The notes under the pieces were generated by a model. The model made no database searches. It was not told the DNA's origin and saw only the letters and a program-made list of their open reading frames with translations. The translations under genes were made by a program, and so were the position numbers. This document shows positions 12,956-13,875 of a DNA stretch of 13,875 bases, one piece after another (positions within the stretch are counted from its first letter, which is position 1; each line of letters starts with the position of its first letter). Source of the DNA: Treponema sp. (lineage in GTDB: Bacteria > Spirochaetota > Spirochaetia > Treponematales > Rectinemataceae); NCBI GenBank assembly GCA_017849315.1, contig JAFIHQ010000027.1, positions 1 to 13,875 on the forward strand. The letters are read 5' to 3'.

Positions 12956-13875
12956 GAGGCCTTGGTCAGCACAAATTCCACTCTTCGGTTCTTCCAGCGG
13001 TTCTGCGCATCCGTAAAACTGTAGACTGGCTGGCTCGATCCATAGCCCCTCGTAGAAATTCTGTTCGCTGTGATGCCATTTGCCACAAGCATTGCCTTTA
13101 TTTTTTCGGCGCGGGCGGCGGATAAGGGCAAGACCTCCGTCTTCTCCTCATTGTCGATTTTTGCTTTGGAGTATCCCATCATCTTGCCCACGTTGTTGGC
13201 ATGGCCTTCGATTGTGATGTGGTAGTCCGGATACTGTGCAAGCAATTTTACCAGCTTCGTCATGATAACGTTGTTGCGTTCTATCACGCTGGATGCAAGC
13301 TGCGTGAATGTCGCTTTGTCAGGATCGAACACCAAGGATGGGAATCTAAGAACAAGGTCATTCCCGCGCTTCTGAATGATAATCCCGACGTCGACTGTTC
13401 CGCTTGCGCTTTCGATCTTGCCCGTTGTGCCAACATATTTAAAGATATAAGGATATGTCCACCCGGACTCGACGAGTTCTCCGCTATCGGACTTGCCGTC
13501 CCAGACGATTCTGGATGGGGGCGTCCCCGTGCCTGTCCATGTCTTAAATGCATAGGTCTTTACTTGATAAGTACTTGCTCTTGGGTCGACAATATCATCT
13601 TCGTACAGCGTGAGCTCCCAGGTTGCCACGTCCGTATTGGTTGGCATCGTTATATCGAAGAATTCCAAGTCGTTCTCTCCGTCGTCATCCGGGCTGAATT
13701 CCTGCGGTGAATTGGTCACAACAAGCTTCCCCATTGGCTGCAATGCCAGTTTGGCAGCTTCTTGAGCTGCACGCTCCTCAGCTGCCTTCTTGTCTGCAGC
13801 CTCACGTGCGGCCTGGTCTGCGGCAGCCTTCTGCGCCGCTGCCTGGGCTTCCGCCGCCTTCTGGGCGGCCAGCCG
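12946..13875 (-). CDS. OmpA-family protein with alanine-rich linker and FlgD-like Ig module, 5' end cut by window edge
   Basis: The frame is open to the right edge, so the 309 visible residues are only the C-terminal part; the TTG near 13743 is not the start. Visible residues 1-45 are an Ala/Glu/Lys/Gln-rich probable helix built from AAQKAAEAQ-like units. About 50-165 is a beta-rich module with FSPDDDGENDLEFF and IVWDGKSDSGELVESGWTYPY, typical of FlgD/Ig-like domains in secreted spirochaete-type proteins. About 170-309 is an OmpA-like peptidoglycan-binding domain: TIEGHANNVG, LSAARAEKIKAMLVANGI, RISTRGYGSSQP and NRRVEFVLT. It should sit in the periplasm, bound to peptidoglycan, presumably linked to the outer membrane. 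It is convergent with the permease gene and has no evident link to the metabolic locus. Confidence 0.9.
   Translation of the reverse strand, partial: RLAAQKAAEAQAAAQKAAADQAAREAADKKAAEERAAQEAAKLALQPMGKLVVTNSPQEFSPDDDGENDLEFFDITMPTNTDVATWELTLYEDDIVDPRASTYQVKTYAFKTWTGTGTPPSRIVWDGKSDSGELVESGWTYPYIFKYVGTTGKIESASGTVDVGIIIQKRGNDLVLRFPSLVFDPDKATFTQLASSVIERNNVIMTKLVKLLAQYPDYHITIEGHANNVGKMMGYSKAKIDNEEKTEVLPLSAARAEKIKAMLVANGITANRISTRGYGSSQPVYSFTDAQNRWKNRRVEFVLTKASKE

Overview
The window looks like a chromosomal segment of a diderm (Gram-negative-type) anaerobic bacterium. The OmpA-family protein at the right edge requires an outer-membrane/peptidoglycan architecture, and its FlgD-like module resembles those of spirochaetes such as Treponema. 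That taxonomic guess is from memory and is only moderately firm. Every large gene is intact except the two cut by the window edges. No tRNA, rRNA, CRISPR array, insertion sequence or phage gene was seen.

Left region (1-3463): a leftward gene, cut at the left edge, encodes an unusual fusion. Its N-terminus is a complete phosphotransferase-system (PTS) EIIA type-2 domain with its phosphorylatable histidine. This is followed by a P2-type cation-pumping ATPase whose cation-pocket motifs read like those of Na+/K+-ATPase. A 415-bp divergent intergenic region separates it from a rightward gene (3464-5527) encoding a membrane-anchored PAS-PAS-GGDEF-HD-GYP protein. In that protein the GGDEF domain is degenerate and the HD-GYP c-di-GMP phosphodiesterase domain looks intact.

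Central region (5511-11108): four leftward genes, in transcription order, encode an archaeal-type (type II) glyceraldehyde-3-phosphate dehydrogenase, an archaeal-type phosphoglycerate kinase, a short NAD(P)-dependent malic enzyme and a LarA-family nickel-pincer hydroxyacid racemase. The racemase follows the malic enzyme by 20 bases, which suggests that it interconverts malate enantiomers for the malic enzyme. The last bases of the racemase gene overlap the end of the HD-GYP gene tail to tail. The gap-pgk gap carries a 25-bp tandem repeat. The pgk-malic enzyme gap carries a terminator-like hairpin that may separate expression of the two halves.

Right region (11109-12854): divergent from the metabolic operon lies a FadR/FCD-type GntR regulator with an odd acidic repetitive tail, followed directly by a TSUP/TauE-type membrane permease. 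The shared intergenic region has back-to-back promoter candidates with 17-bp spacers and a TGTC-N-GACA palindrome between them. This fits a regulator that senses an organic acid and controls both itself and the operon. The window ends with the C-terminal part of a leftward OmpA-family protein.

The best candidates for something new are the EIIA-P-type ATPase fusion and the archaeal gap/pgk-malic enzyme-LarA-FadR-TSUP locus.
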